Of a stretch of DNA of 64,000 nucleotides, positions 32,386 through 42,241 are shown piece after piece. How positions within the stretch are numbered: the first letter of the stretch is position 1; each line of letters starts with the position of its first letter. Source of the DNA: Ligustrum vulgare (taxonomy: Eukaryota > Streptophyta > Magnoliopsida > Lamiales > Oleaceae); NCBI GenBank assembly GCA_963555705.1, contig OY743190.1:19227491-19291490 (forward strand). The letters run 5' to 3'. The notes under the pieces are model-generated. The model was given only the letters and a program-made list of their open reading frames with translations. It was not told where the DNA came from and ran no database searches. The position numbers and the translations under genes were made by a program.

Positions 32386-32826
32386 ATGACAGAATTTCCA
32401 GAAATAAAATTTGAAAAACAAATAATAGAAAATATAAGACTACCAGTTGGATCTTATCAAATAACAGGAGCTAATACAACTATGTTTCAACCATTAAGTT
32501 CATGGAGAGAATCTGATGGATTTCTCAATATGCAATTAAATTGGATAAGTGCCTTTTTATGGCAAACATATAAAAATATAAATTTACAAGATAAATTAGC
32601 TATTGAAGAATTACAACAATTAAATATACAAGATATGAATATCAAAGAAAAATTACAAAATATTCAAAATAAACTAACAATACAATTTAAAGAATTAAAA
32701 GATATGATAGGAGAAGTTAAAAATATAGATGAAGAAATTTTAAAAGAATTCCAAAGAAAATCAGGAGAATTAAATAACCAAGATAAAATTGAAATAATTA
32801 TAGAAAAAATTGATAAGCTAAATTAG
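32386..32826 (+). CDS. pararetrovirus ORF 3
   Basis: This is an open 146-aa frame (MTEFPEIKFE...). The N-terminal half is globular (SWRESDGFLNMQLNWISAFL). The C-terminal half is a clear coiled coil (residues about 70-146, repeats of EKLQNIQNKL, ELKDMIGEV). Its place, between the 5' small ORF and the VAP-like ORF, suggests a small virion or transmission-related protein. No specific homology is recognised. Confidence 0.6.
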   Translation: MTEFPEIKFEKQIIENIRLPVGSYQITGANTTMFQPLSSWRESDGFLNMQLNWISAFLWQTYKNINLQDKLAIEELQQLNIQDMNIKEKLQNIQNKLTIQFKELKDMIGEVKNIDEEILKEFQRKSGELNNQDKIEIIIEKIDKLN

Positions 32827-32956
32827 AAAATAAGGAAGAATGAAAGAATCATATCAATAGAAGAAAGAATAAAAAAATTAGAAATAAAAATAGATGATAT
32901 GTATGACAGACTATTTAACGTACAAAAAGTTCAAACTATTAAACCAAGAATATAAA

Positions 32957-33145
32957 ATGTCAATAAGTGAATATATTGAAGATCTAAAAATATTAATAAA
33001 ATAATTAATAAGTGATGTTCAAGAAGTAAAAAATGAATTAAAAGAAGTAAGAAATGATATAAATATACTAAAACTAGAGATTACAGAATTCAAAGATAAT
33101 AATAAAAGCAAAGATAAGAAAACTCATAAAACAAGAAATACTTAG
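32957..33145 (+). pseudogene. VAP-like coiled-coil ORF
   Basis: This 62-codon frame, MSISEYIEDLKI..., is interrupted by TAA at 33002-33004. After the stop it has heptad-like EVKNELKEVRNDINILKLEI and then a basic tail (KSKDKKTHKTRNT). A small coiled coil followed by a basic C-terminus is what caulimovirid virion-associated proteins look like. Further broken coding sequence follows to 33327. Confidence 0.5.
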
Positions 33146-33327
33146 AATTGGAAAGAAACACTTTGAACAAGAAAAAATTATAATAGAAGCAGGAAGTATG
33201 GATGATGAATTTAGAAAAATATATTATCAAAAATACTAGAAGAAGAGTTAGAATTACAACAATCTATAAAAAAAAACTTTAGGGAAACTAAAAGCTGAAG
33301 AAAACACGGAAGAAGAACAAGATAAAA

Positions 33328-34725
33328 ATGAATGAAGAATTAGATTTGCTTATGAAATTTTTTGATCAATTAAACCTAGAAAATTTTAATGAATATCAAG
33401 TTTTAATGAATATTGGAGGAGCACCTAACCCACCTCCAATGGGAACTTCCAAACAAAAATTACCAAATCTGGATAAAAGTTATGCACCCTTATATAGTAA
33501 ACCACACCGACAATATTATGATAGAATCAGAGATAGACAACCACCTAAAGGGAATAAATATAAATATAGATTTGAACCAAATAATAATTACGATAAACCT
33601 ATTAATCATGGAGGAACAAAACTAGATTTGGATTGTAAAATAGATACTAAAAAAGCTTTATTAACTTGGGCAAATTCAATGATACTATTCTTTTTGTACA
33701 ATAAAGATGATACATGGGAAAATACTGAAAGAATGATAGACTTTTTAACATCATCTTTTGAAGGACATGTTAGGAATTGGTGGGAAGGAATTAGTAGTGA
33801 TACGAAAGCATTAATAAGAAGAAATTTACAGACAGAACTAATAAAATCATATAGAAAAGGTATAGAAAAGTTAGTAGATTATATTGCGGATGAATTTTAA
33901 GGAGAAAATTGGATAAGTAATGCTGAAACATAATCAATTAGAGAAAAAGATAATGCAAGAGTGAAATTAATAAATTTAACAATATGTGATATGTGTAAAA
34001 TCAAAGAATACACTTGTGAATTCAAAGAATACTATTATGTCCAATTCTATAGTAATGAAAATCAAGAAGTATACAGAGATATGTATTACAATAAATTACC
34101 AGGTTCATGGGGAATATACTTTAAAATAGAATTTGAAAAATTTATCAGAGACATCCTTGGACCACCTGGAACATTAGGATCAAGAATAAAATTCCTATTT
34201 GAAAGATTAGCATATATATGTCAGTAAAGACAATTATTAAAGAAATCAGGAAAATTAACTAGAATATGTTGTGAAGATATGGAAAAACCTACCAAATGGG
34301 GATGTAATCCTGAAAGAAGAAAAAATAATAAAAGGAAATATAAAAATAGAAAATTTAAAAAGTTCAGAAACTTTAGGAAAAAATATATAAAACCTAAGAG
34401 AAGATATTATAAAAGAAGATATAACCTAAATAAAAAACAGAAAAAGAAAACTTATAAAAAAGACAAAAGCCAATGCAAAAGTTGGAATTGTGGAGAAATG
34501 GGACATATAAGCCCTGACTGTAACAAAAAGAAGGTTAAAATATTACAAAAAGAATATCTAGAAATAGAAAGTGAACTAAATGAAATATCTGACATTGAAG
34601 AATATTATGATCAAGAAGTCTATATAAGTGAACAGATTCAGAAAGCAATGAATCAGAATCAGAATAGAGAAATAGAAGAAATAGAAAATAATAAGAACAT
34701 AGATAAACAAGAATATGAAGGGATA
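33328..34725 (+). pseudogene. pararetrovirus coat protein region with zinc knuckle (three in-frame stops)
   Basis: One frame runs from ATG 33328 through stops at 33898-33900, about 33931 and 34225-34227, into the movement protein domain. The central part (LTWANSMILFF, FEGHVRNWWEGIS) looks like a capsid core. The stretch 34290-34470 is extremely Lys/Arg-rich. It is followed by a knuckle CKSWNCGEMGHISPDC (34474-34521), in which the usual first CxxC spacing is disturbed (Ser where a Cys may have been). Next is an acidic region (about 34550-34720). The coat protein packages the viral DNA and the basic arm binds it. Confidence 0.75.
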
Positions 34726-35325
34726 GAAGGTTATGGATTAAAAGTAACTTTTGACAATAATAAGTTCAGAAAAATACAGAAGTTATCTTTAGATTTGAAA
34801 ATAGGAAAATGTGAAATATTAGACAGAATATGGAAAAGAGGAAGAGTAGCAATAAATGAATATTATAAAATTGAAAGGGCAATAGATGTTGGAACTACTC
34901 AAGGAACACACAAATTAAATCTTTTAACAAAAAATAATATAGAATTATTAACAAAGATCAATAGAAAACAAAGTGAAAAGATCCAATATGTTTATTTAGC
35001 AGGTATTCAAATAACGTTTAAATCCTTGTTTAGAGAAGGATTAGATTCACCTTTGACTGTAAGTTTACATGATGGAAAAATAGTAAATTTAAAAGATAGT
35101 CATTTAGGAACAGTGGAAGGAAATCTAGCATATAAGAAATTAATATTTACATGTTACCCAAAATATTGTATATCATTGAAAGACAGAAATTTTAATGAAG
35201 TTTTAGGACTACATTTCAAATTACATAAAGAAGATATAATGGAACCAGAAGATAAAATTATGACTATAGAATATAGGGCATTATACACATTTACTAATTC
35301 TAATTATGGAAACATTTATTCTTAA
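34726..35325 (+). pseudogene. pararetrovirus movement protein domain (30K superfamily)
   Basis: It is in frame with the coat protein. Readable features: YVYLAGIQITFKSLFREGLD, VSLHDGKIVNLKDSHLGT, EGNLAYKKLIFTCYPKYC. These match the 30K-type movement protein signature of caulimovirids, which enlarges plasmodesmata for cell-to-cell spread. It ends at TAA 35323-35325 in a frame that then continues into the protease part, so this stop too may be a lesion. Movement protein after coat protein is the cavemovirus/solendovirus arrangement and the reverse of badnaviruses. Confidence 0.75.
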
Positions 35326-35970
35326 AAACCATATATTGAAATTCATAAAGGATACAAAGACTTTGGTAAAGCTGTGGAACCAGATAAATAAATAAGTTTG
35401 GTCCCAAGAAACTAAGAACTTACTATAACAAAAAATAAACCAGAAATTATAGAGTTGAGAGAAGAAAAATACCTTAATAATAACATAACATTTGAAGATG
35501 GCAGATTAATTAGAAGATCAACAAGTTTACCCAATAGAAAATAATTAGGAGAAACTAGTAATACAAGAGAAATAAAACTTCATAGAAATGCTGGAAATAT
35601 GAAAATAAAAGGTGAATATTTCAATGGAAAAGAACATATAAAAGGATCAAATGTATTAATTGATACAAGAGCTAGTGAATGTCATATAGCTTCAAACAGG
35701 AACAAATGACTAATATCTCATAGAACTGATCCGTATAGATATATAAATTTTGATGGACAAATACATATGACTGAACTTGAAGTTAAAGTACCAATAAAAA
35801 TAGGAGGAATAAATCTCTTAGTACCATGTTATGTAGATAACAGTATGGTAAATCCCCATGTATTATTAGGAATGAACTTCCTAGATGGACTAGAAGATTA
35901 TAGTATAAAACATGAAGAATTATATATAACCCATAATGGTCAAACTATACTATGTAGAAAAGCTGAATAA
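35326..35970 (+). pseudogene. first protease-like domain
   Basis: It is in the same frame as CP-MP and interrupted by stops near 35386, 35413, 35541 and 35707. The active-site-like motif NVLIDTRASECHIA (Asp codon 35662-35664) has Arg in place of the usual Gly. About 60 residues later, VLLGMNFLDGL and LYITHNG resemble the C-terminal half of a retroviral-type aspartic protease. Substitution in D-T-G suggests loss of activity. Confidence 0.65.
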
Positions 35971-36342
35971 ATAAATAACCAAATAAGTTTTTCATTAACT
36001 GTTTATATTCAAGTTACTATTGTTGAAACAAATATAACAACATGCGCATTAATAGACACAGGAAGTGATATAACGATATTCAAAAATCTCTTAATAAAAT
36101 CATGGAATACTAATGGAAAGATAAAAATTACAGGAGTAACAAGAGAAAGTACTCAAATAATGAATAGTGCTGATAAAATTGATATAATACTTGGAAGTAA
36201 ACAAATCGTTGTAAATAAAATATATAATTACAACAAATTAGAATGTGATATATTACTAGGAAATGACATTATACAACAATTTCAATATTACAAACAAAAT
36301 AATTACATGATAATTTTCAAACACCTTGTGGACATTTACTAA
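35971..36342 (+). pseudogene. second protease domain (D-T-G-S active site)
   Basis: It directly follows the first in the same frame after a stop (35968-35970). CALIDTGSDITIFKN (Asp codon 36055-36057) is an intact aspartic protease motif. DILLGNDIIQQF near 36250-36285 is the partner hydrophobic-Gly motif. The protease would process the polyproteins. Two successive domains with the same layout suggest an internal duplication. Confidence 0.7.
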
Positions 36343-37873
36343 AAATACCAAGAGAATTTAGACCTTACAGAGTTCAGCCAACACACGTGGTGATAAATGG
36401 GAGAAAAAACCAATTACATAAAATGAAATAAAAAATAAAAGAATAATGTATAAAAAAGTCTTGAAAACAAATATACAAATAAACATGGAAAAAATCATAG
36501 AATAATTAGAAAAAATTTGTGTAGAAAATCCATTATTATTTTGGAAACCACATCATCCAAAAGCTAAAATAGAATTAACAGAAAATGTTATTATAAGAGT
36601 TAGACCAATGATGTATACTATACAAGATACACAAGAATTTAAAAGTCAAATAAAAGAATTACTTAACCAAAAATTAATCAGACCAGGTAATGGATCCCAT
36701 AGTAGTCCAGCTTTCATGGTAATGACACATTCTGAACAAAAAAGAGGAAAAGCTAGAATGGTGATAAATTATAAAGAATTAAACAAATATACCAAATTTG
36801 ATGGATACTTTTTACCAAATAAAGATGTACTAATAAATCTTGCAAAAGGAAAACAATATTATTCTAAATTTGACTGTAAATCAGGATTTTGGCAAGTAAA
36901 AATGGAAGAAGATAGTATTCAATATACCTCGTTTAGTACACCCCAAGGTAAGTATGAATGGATGGTTATGCCATTTGGTTTGAAAAATGCACCACAAATA
37001 TATCAAAGAAGAATGGATGATATATTTAGAAAATTCAATGAATTCCTAATTGTATATGTTGATGATATATTAATATGTTCTAATAATAGAGAAGAACATA
37101 GAAATCATTTGATAAAATTTATAAATGAATGCAAAAAAGAAGGAATTGTTCTTTCAAAAAACAAAACTATAATAGAAAAACAAGAAATTGATTTTCTTGG
37201 ATTATCAATAGATAAAAGAGGAATAAAATTACAAACTCATATATCTAAAAAGATAGAAAGTTTTCCAGACAAATTAGAATCAAAGGAACAAATACAAAAA
37301 TTTTTAGGATGTTTAAATTATGCAGAAGGATTTATTGAAAATCTCTCAAAAAAGAGACATTAAATTCAGATCTTACTTAGGAAAACAAATACCAAAGGAT
37401 GGAGTGATGAACATACAGAAATTGTCAAATTACTAAAGGAAGAATGTAAAAATTTACCAAAATTAAGACTGCCAGATGAAAAAGATAATCTAATAGTTAA
37501 TACTGATGCCTCAGATAAATATTGGGCAGCAATATTAAAAACAGATCTTAATGAAATTTGCAGATATTCTAGTGGAACGTTTAACCAAGCAGAAATAAAT
37601 TATACTACTCATGAGAAAGAATTGTTAGCAATTATTAGAGGAATAAAAAAGTTTTCATTATTTTTATTATCCAAAAAATTCATTGTTGAAACTGATAATT
37701 CTCAAGTTGCAGGTTTAGTAAAAAATAAGTTACCACCAGAGCCTCAATATAGAAGGCTTCATAGAAGACAAGCCTATTTGGCATTTTATAATTTTGATAT
37801 AGTTCACATTAAAGGTGTCAGTAATTATCTTGCAGACTTTTTAAGCAGGAATATTGAATTTGCAGATGGATAA
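36343..37873 (+). pseudogene. pararetrovirus reverse transcriptase-RNase H
   Basis: From 36343 to 36607 the sequence is coding-like but shifts frame (CGHLLKIPREFRPYRVQPT in one frame; PLLFWKPHHPKAKIELTE in another). From 36608 the RT is open: HSSPAFMVMTHSEQKRGKAR, KFDCKSGFWQVKM, MPFGLKNAPQIYQRRMD, YVDD at 37055-37066, and FLGLSIDKRGIKL. TAA at 37361-37363 breaks the link. RNase H follows in the same frame: LIVNTDASDKYWAAIL (Asp codon 37504-37506), THEKELLAI, ETDNSQVAGL, YLADFLSRN, ending at 37873. It replicates viral DNA from pregenomic RNA. The catalytic residues are kept although the frame is broken. Confidence 0.88.
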
Positions 37874-38946
37874 TATCAAAAAATCCTTGATAAATGCCAA
37901 ACAGCGAATGAAATTCCTCACAGCGGAAGCTGAAGATATAAAACTTGGAATTGAGCAATTAGCAGAAACTCTCCAGGAAAGTTTCAAGCAATTGATGGAA
38001 ATCTCGAAATTTCATTACAATTATACCAAAGAATTGAGTGATAATATAATTGAGATTGAATCACAGTTTGAATCATTAATTACCAAACAGGGTGATACTA
38101 AACATGTTATATAAAAAATACATACAGGTACATCTTATGGAAGCAGTGATGGACCAACGATTAAAAGAGATGAACCAAGTCCAAAGAAAGTAACCATAAA
38201 TGAAGCCAGTCCTCGAAAAGTGACAATCAAAGATGAACATACAAGGGTAATCAAAATTCGTGCTGAGGAAGAAGATGATTCCCCTTTTTTACCAAAAGAA
38301 GACGAATATAAAACTACTGTCAAAGTTATATATGAACTCCAAGAATGTGATTGTTATTACATTTCATCTGGAGATCATGTATACCCACGATTGATTGTTA
38401 CTCAGGGAGGAGATCCCGTTATGACAAAAAATGGCAGCAGATTATGAATTTTTAGATCTTATCTACCCAGGGAAAGATTTGAAAGAAATTGAGAATTTTG
38501 ATGATTTACTAAAAGGAGAAATTTCAAAGTTTGCCCAAGGAAAACCCATATATTTAAAATTTTATTCGATCAGTCCTGAAATTGATGGAAGGATATATTG
38601 TCCTGCTGAGCATATTATCACAATAGGGTATGTTGCTCGAAATTTTCAAATTGATGTTGGAAAAAATATCAAGCCATTACCAAATGTTACAAGGTCATGG
38701 TTTAGATCTCGAAGGGTGTTGGGAATTAAGGTTCTCTACAATATTGCCAAAAACTTGTATGATAAAAAATTCAAATGCATATGCCAGTTTAATGGATGGA
38801 CCCTCCTCACTAATGGAGGAAAAGAAAAGTCAACAATCTTGAAAGAATATATCAACAAGTTTGACACCCATCAAATCCATGGAACCTTTGCTACTTTACA
38901 AGAGGCGTATATAGCCAGAAATTGCCCCACATTCCAACAGAATTGA
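37854..38946 (+). pseudogene. transactivator/inclusion-body-like ORF (stop and frameshift)
   Basis: It overlaps the RT end. The first part (37854-38114) is a coiled coil (AEDIKLGIEQLAETLQES) ending at TAA 38112-38114; the same frame resumes to about 38445 with an acidic/basic linker (SPKKVTINEASPRKVTIKDE). A frameshift near 38431 moves to the frame of 38431-38946, which has GRIYCPAEHIITIGYVARNF and HGTFATLQEAYIARNCPTF. Position after RT and before the promoter, and the fold-like C-terminal module, suggest the caulimovirid transactivator (inclusion body) protein, which allows reinitiation on polycistronic RNA. Confidence 0.6.
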
Positions 38947-39310
38947 TGGACAGTTGGTATCTACTCTATTAAAGGAGAGTGAAACGTGGCAAAAAATAGA
39001 CAGCCCAATGTAAGGGCCATGTGAGAAAAGAAAAAATAGAGGACAGGTGTGTCCTTGTAATAATCAATAAAGGGACAGGTGTATTATTATGTGTCCTTGT
39101 AATGTTAATGAAAAGCTGAAAAATTATTAGGTTGATGATGTAAGTAGTGATGTAATTGTGTCCAACGTAATATTATAAATAGAGGCCTCCGGGCTAGTTG
39201 AAAGGCAGAACTCACTGGAGCACTCAGTTTGTGAGAAATCCAAAAATCTTCTGTCTTTGAAAAATTCTCTTACCAATCTTGTTTCAATCTTCATATTATC
39301 AATAAAATCC
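38947..39310 (+). promoter_or_regulatory. pararetroviral pregenomic RNA promoter and poly(A) region
   Basis: The TATA box TATAAATA is at 39174-39181, preceded by a 'gatgatgtaagtagtgatg' enhancer-like stretch (39132-39150). A poly(A) signal AATAAA at 39301-39306 lies about 95 bases after the likely start (near 39205). A poly(A) signal just downstream of the start is typical of caulimovirids, where it is bypassed on the first pass to give a terminally redundant RNA. Another AATAAA is at 39066. Confidence 0.65.
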
Positions 39311-39638
39311 TAATCAATTTATCAAATTATGATGAGATTCTAAATTCTTGTCTTCTAAATCCTATTTCCAAAAGAAGATATATTATATTAAGAAAACTCC
39401 CTACACTCTATCCTAAAATATTTTCCATCTAAAAAGGTTATAGTGTGAAGGCATATATCCAGGTTTAGCTAATGACCCGTGAAGAAAGGAGGCCATTGAA
39501 GGGTGTGGAGCAGAAACCTGTAAGCCTGAAGTTCACTAACAATAGAAGGAAAATACAAAGGTACTGAGAACAGGAAAAGATGTTAGTATTCTTAATGTAT
39601 CTATCTTTACGGAATTAGGAGGAAGAAGAGCTTTTAAC

Positions 39639-39992
39639 ATGACAGAATTCAGAATTGTTAAATTTAATTATCAAAACAGTCCTTATAATGATGAATATCA
39701 TAGCATAACTGAACATTTATTCATGCATAAACAATTTACTAGACCCAACAATGAAATAAAAAAATTATAACATGTCTATATGCCATATTTGTTAGCTATT
39801 TTTCCTAAATTAAAAAAATTATTAGGAATGGAAATTACAAAATCAATCATTTACTTTTGGCTTGATAATGATAATACCAAAATAAATAATGAATTATATT
39901 TAGGATATGTGTTTAGTAGCGATAATGATTATGATCCTATAATAGATTATGAAAGTGATGGAAGAGATGAATATTTATTTATCAGTTTTTGA
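39639..39992 (+). pseudogene. small viral-type ORF after the promoter
   Basis: The frame starts MTEFRIVKFN; its first residues recall ORF 3 (MTEFPEIKFE). TAA at 39768-39770 breaks it, and the rest continues in frame to 39992 (MPYLLAIFPKLKKLLGMEIT, acidic end). Codon use is as A-rich as in the viral ORFs. Coding-like sequence extends upstream of this ATG to about 39555. Function unknown. Confidence 0.45.
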
Positions 39993-40212
39993 AAATTTTA
40001 ATATCATCAATGAAAGCAATTATATCATGAAAAAATACAGATCTAAGAGAGGTCCATATAAAGTTAAAAAAATATCAAAAGTAAAAAAAAAAAGTTTTGA
40101 ATACGAGAATGAAATTGATAAAATAGGATACCAATGGCAACTCTATGCATCACAAGAGATATTAAAAAGTTTTAAAGAAAATTTAATAGAAACTTTGCTA
40201 GAGGTACTGTAG
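39949..40212 (+). CDS. small viral-type ORF, basic centre
   Basis: This is an 87-aa frame overlapping the previous one by 44 bases. It has a Lys/Arg-rich middle (KKYRSKRGPYKVKKISKVKK) followed by a helical end. No family is recognised. It could be nucleic-acid binding. Confidence 0.4.
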   Translation: MKVMEEMNIYLSVFENFNIINESNYIMKKYRSKRGPYKVKKISKVKKKSFEYENEIDKIGYQWQLYASQEILKSFKENLIETLLEVL

Positions 40213-40220
40213 GATCTATA

Positions 40221-40385
40221 ATGATACAAGATATTCAAGATATAATTGATAAATTAGAAAAGAGAAAGAAAAATATTTCAAAATATAATATACCATTTGA
40301 ACCAAGTATAGATATTATGGCTGACATAGATATTATCAATTCTCAAACACTGATAGAATTTGAAAAGTTACTTGAAACTTTATAA
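40221..40385 (+). CDS. small viral-type ORF (54 aa)
   Basis: MIQDIQDIIDKLEKRKKN... is a helical, coiled-coil-like short protein in a row of similar small ORFs. Function unknown. Confidence 0.35.
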   Translation: MIQDIQDIIDKLEKRKKNISKYNIPFEPSIDIMADIDIINSQTLIEFEKLLETL

Positions 40386-40411
40386 CTACTTTATACTTCT
40401 ATGTTTTTATA

Positions 40412-40543
40412 ATGTCTGGATATACTATTGAAGGATTAGACAATTTGTTAGAGAGAATAATAGATAACATTATATCTCAATTAATAGATATGGATGAATC
40501 ATCTGAACAATATTATATACTTTCAAAAAATCATGACCAATAA
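40412..40543 (+). CDS. small viral-type ORF, copy A of a duplicated pair
   Basis: It starts MSGYTIEGLDNLLERI and runs 43 aa to TAA. The downstream ORF at 40621 starts MPGYTIERLDNLLEKL, so the two are paralogous. Coding-like sequence in the same frame continues past the stop to about 40620, so this stop may be a lesion. Confidence 0.45.
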   Translation: MSGYTIEGLDNLLERIIDNIISQLIDMDESSEQYYILSKNHDQ

Positions 40544-40620
40544 ATTATAGATTATTATGATATATTACAGCTTAAAATAGATTTAGAAAATAAAATAATG
40601 ACAAATACAGTCCAAACCTA

Positions 40621-40773
40621 ATGCCAGGATATACAATAGAAAGACTAGATAACCTTTTAGAAAAATTGAAAGATAAAATGAAAGATATTAAACATCAAAT
40701 GAAAAATGAAAACATATCTTTTGAAGAATATAATAAACTTTTAGAAAAATACGAACAATATATTGCAGATTAG
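40621..40773 (+). CDS. small viral-type ORF, copy B of a duplicated pair
   Basis: It is 50 aa, starting MPGYTIERLDNLLEKL, coiled-coil-like (EEYNKLLEKYEQYI). It ends at TAG, after which the frame stays coding-like to about 40830. Function unknown. Confidence 0.45.
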   Translation: MPGYTIERLDNLLEKLKDKMKDIKHQMKNENISFEEYNKLLEKYEQYIAD

Positions 40774-40845
40774 TGTATTTTACTAGATCAAAGAATGGAC
40801 TTATACCAGAAAATTTTGTATAATAATTTACCAATCCGATAATCT

Positions 40846-41235
40846 ATGGATACTTTACAAGCATCAACTTCTAATAACTGTGATCATAAACTATATTTAG
40901 AAAATAAAGAAATTTCATTTTTATTAGCTATTGTTGAAAAATCTAAAAAAATACATTCTATTGGACAATTTAAACTAAAAGAAATATACGAAGATATTGA
41001 CTACGATATCTTAAATAGAATAAAATTTAATTCTGTTGAAACAGGAAAGAATATAAATACAGTTCATAAAATTATAGAAGCATACGAAGATATAGAAGAA
41101 GAAGTTTCAAAAGGAATAATGTCAGGATATATAACTAAAGAAAATCATCCCAAATCTTTTGAGAAATTATTACAATATAGAACATTTTTAGAACTTAAAA
41201 GGTTTAAAAAATATGAATATAATAAGAAGTACTAA
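40846..41235 (+). CDS. last viral-type ORF (129 aa)
   Basis: This open frame, MDTLQASTSNNCDHK..., has KEISFLLAIVEKSKKIHSIG, then IEEEVSKGIMSGYITKEN. It has the same A-rich codon use as the virus. It is the last coding-like sequence before ordinary plant DNA. No family is recognised. Confidence 0.45.
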   Translation: MDTLQASTSNNCDHKLYLENKEISFLLAIVEKSKKIHSIGQFKLKEIYEDIDYDILNRIKFNSVETGKNINTVHKIIEAYEDIEEEVSKGIMSGYITKENHPKSFEKLLQYRTFLELKRFKKYEYNKKY

Positions 41236-42241
41236 ATTAAATCAATCTGACTAAGTTTGGGGATATATCTTGCAAAATAAACAATCCTTTTCATTAAGGG
41301 TAATTCTGACATTTTAACAGTATGATCTATTTTACTAAAGTTATTGTCTACCAAACTCATTTAACTAAAAACCTCTTAATTAAATGATTTAGTATATATC
41401 AAAGGGAAGAAGAAGAGTTTATTAACCTACCGATAACATAGTTTGACAGTAAAGCAACTTGTGCGATCCGGCAGCCGACAAGTACCTTTCTTTCTTCTTT
41501 ACTTTCCTATATATCTTCTTCCTCTGTATTTATTTCTTTTTCTTCTGGAAGGCCTGGTTCTTAAGTTTTTCTCGCTAAACAGCTTCTTATTTATCTATTC
41601 TCTCAACAGAATCTACGGTAGATTGGTAGAGAAGATCGTAGAGTAAAAAAGTTTGATCTTTGAAGTATGGGCTCTGTCTATGTTCCATTTTTTATAGGAG
41701 AATACATTTGTTTCAATTATTTAGCAGTTAGCACATGTTATGATTTTTCTAATCGAGCCTTAGCCAGCAGACACATGTAATTCTAATCGAACCTTAGCCA
41801 GCAGACACATGTAATCCACTATAAATTGATTTATTTTACTGTTTAAATATTTATAAAAATTATGTAGTATATTTAGCCTTGTTTGATTTTGATTAAAATC
41901 TGATTTTAATCTGAAGTCAAAGTCAATAATTAATTTTAACCACACATTTCTCATCGACTTTTATTAAAATCTACTAAAAATCGTATTTTAATTTATACCA
42001 AATAGTAACTTCGCCAAACATGAGATATTTGAGCTTCTTTTATTTTAGCAATTAGCACGTGTAATGAAATTTTCTTTGATCAGAACCTGTCAGTAGCCAC
42101 GTTTAATTCACTATACATTGATTTAATTTATTGTTTATGTGACGGGTGTAGAGTGGCTGTCAGGTGGAGCACGATGGGTCCTACCTGACACCCTCCAATA
42201 GGGGGGACAAGTGTCCACAATGAGCACTTTAAAATTTCTAT
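41236..42241. other. intergenic DNA with a short tandem duplication
   Basis: No gene is seen. A ~33-bp unit, 'taatcga(g/a)ccttagccagc' plus 'agacacatgtaat', is repeated in tandem at about 41751-41816. A diverged relative of the surrounding 150 bp recurs at about 42035-42140. The last five bases, tctat, are the target duplication of the next element. Confidence 0.5.

Larger units (their letters stand above)
31338..41235 (+). other. endogenous pararetrovirus (Caulimoviridae), decayed, about 9.9 kb
   Basis: The order is PBS, small ORFs, coiled-coil VAP-like ORF, coat protein with zinc knuckle, movement protein, two aspartic-protease-like domains, RT-RNase H, transactivator-like ORF, pregenomic promoter and poly(A) signal, then further small ORFs. 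No LTRs and no integrase are seen, which fits a plant pararetrovirus rather than a retrotransposon. Coat before movement protein and a separate RT frame resemble cavemoviruses/solendoviruses. The coding strand is very A-rich throughout, unlike its neighbours. Many in-frame stops and shifts show it is a fossil copy. Confidence 0.85.

Noticed and set aside
31338..41235. Reading the virus as an LTR retrotransposon
   Set aside because: No flanking LTRs, no integrase, and movement-protein and transactivator-like ORFs are present.
41443..41646. 67-aa hydrophobic frame
   Set aside because: T-rich translation artefact in intergenic DNA, with no start context or family.
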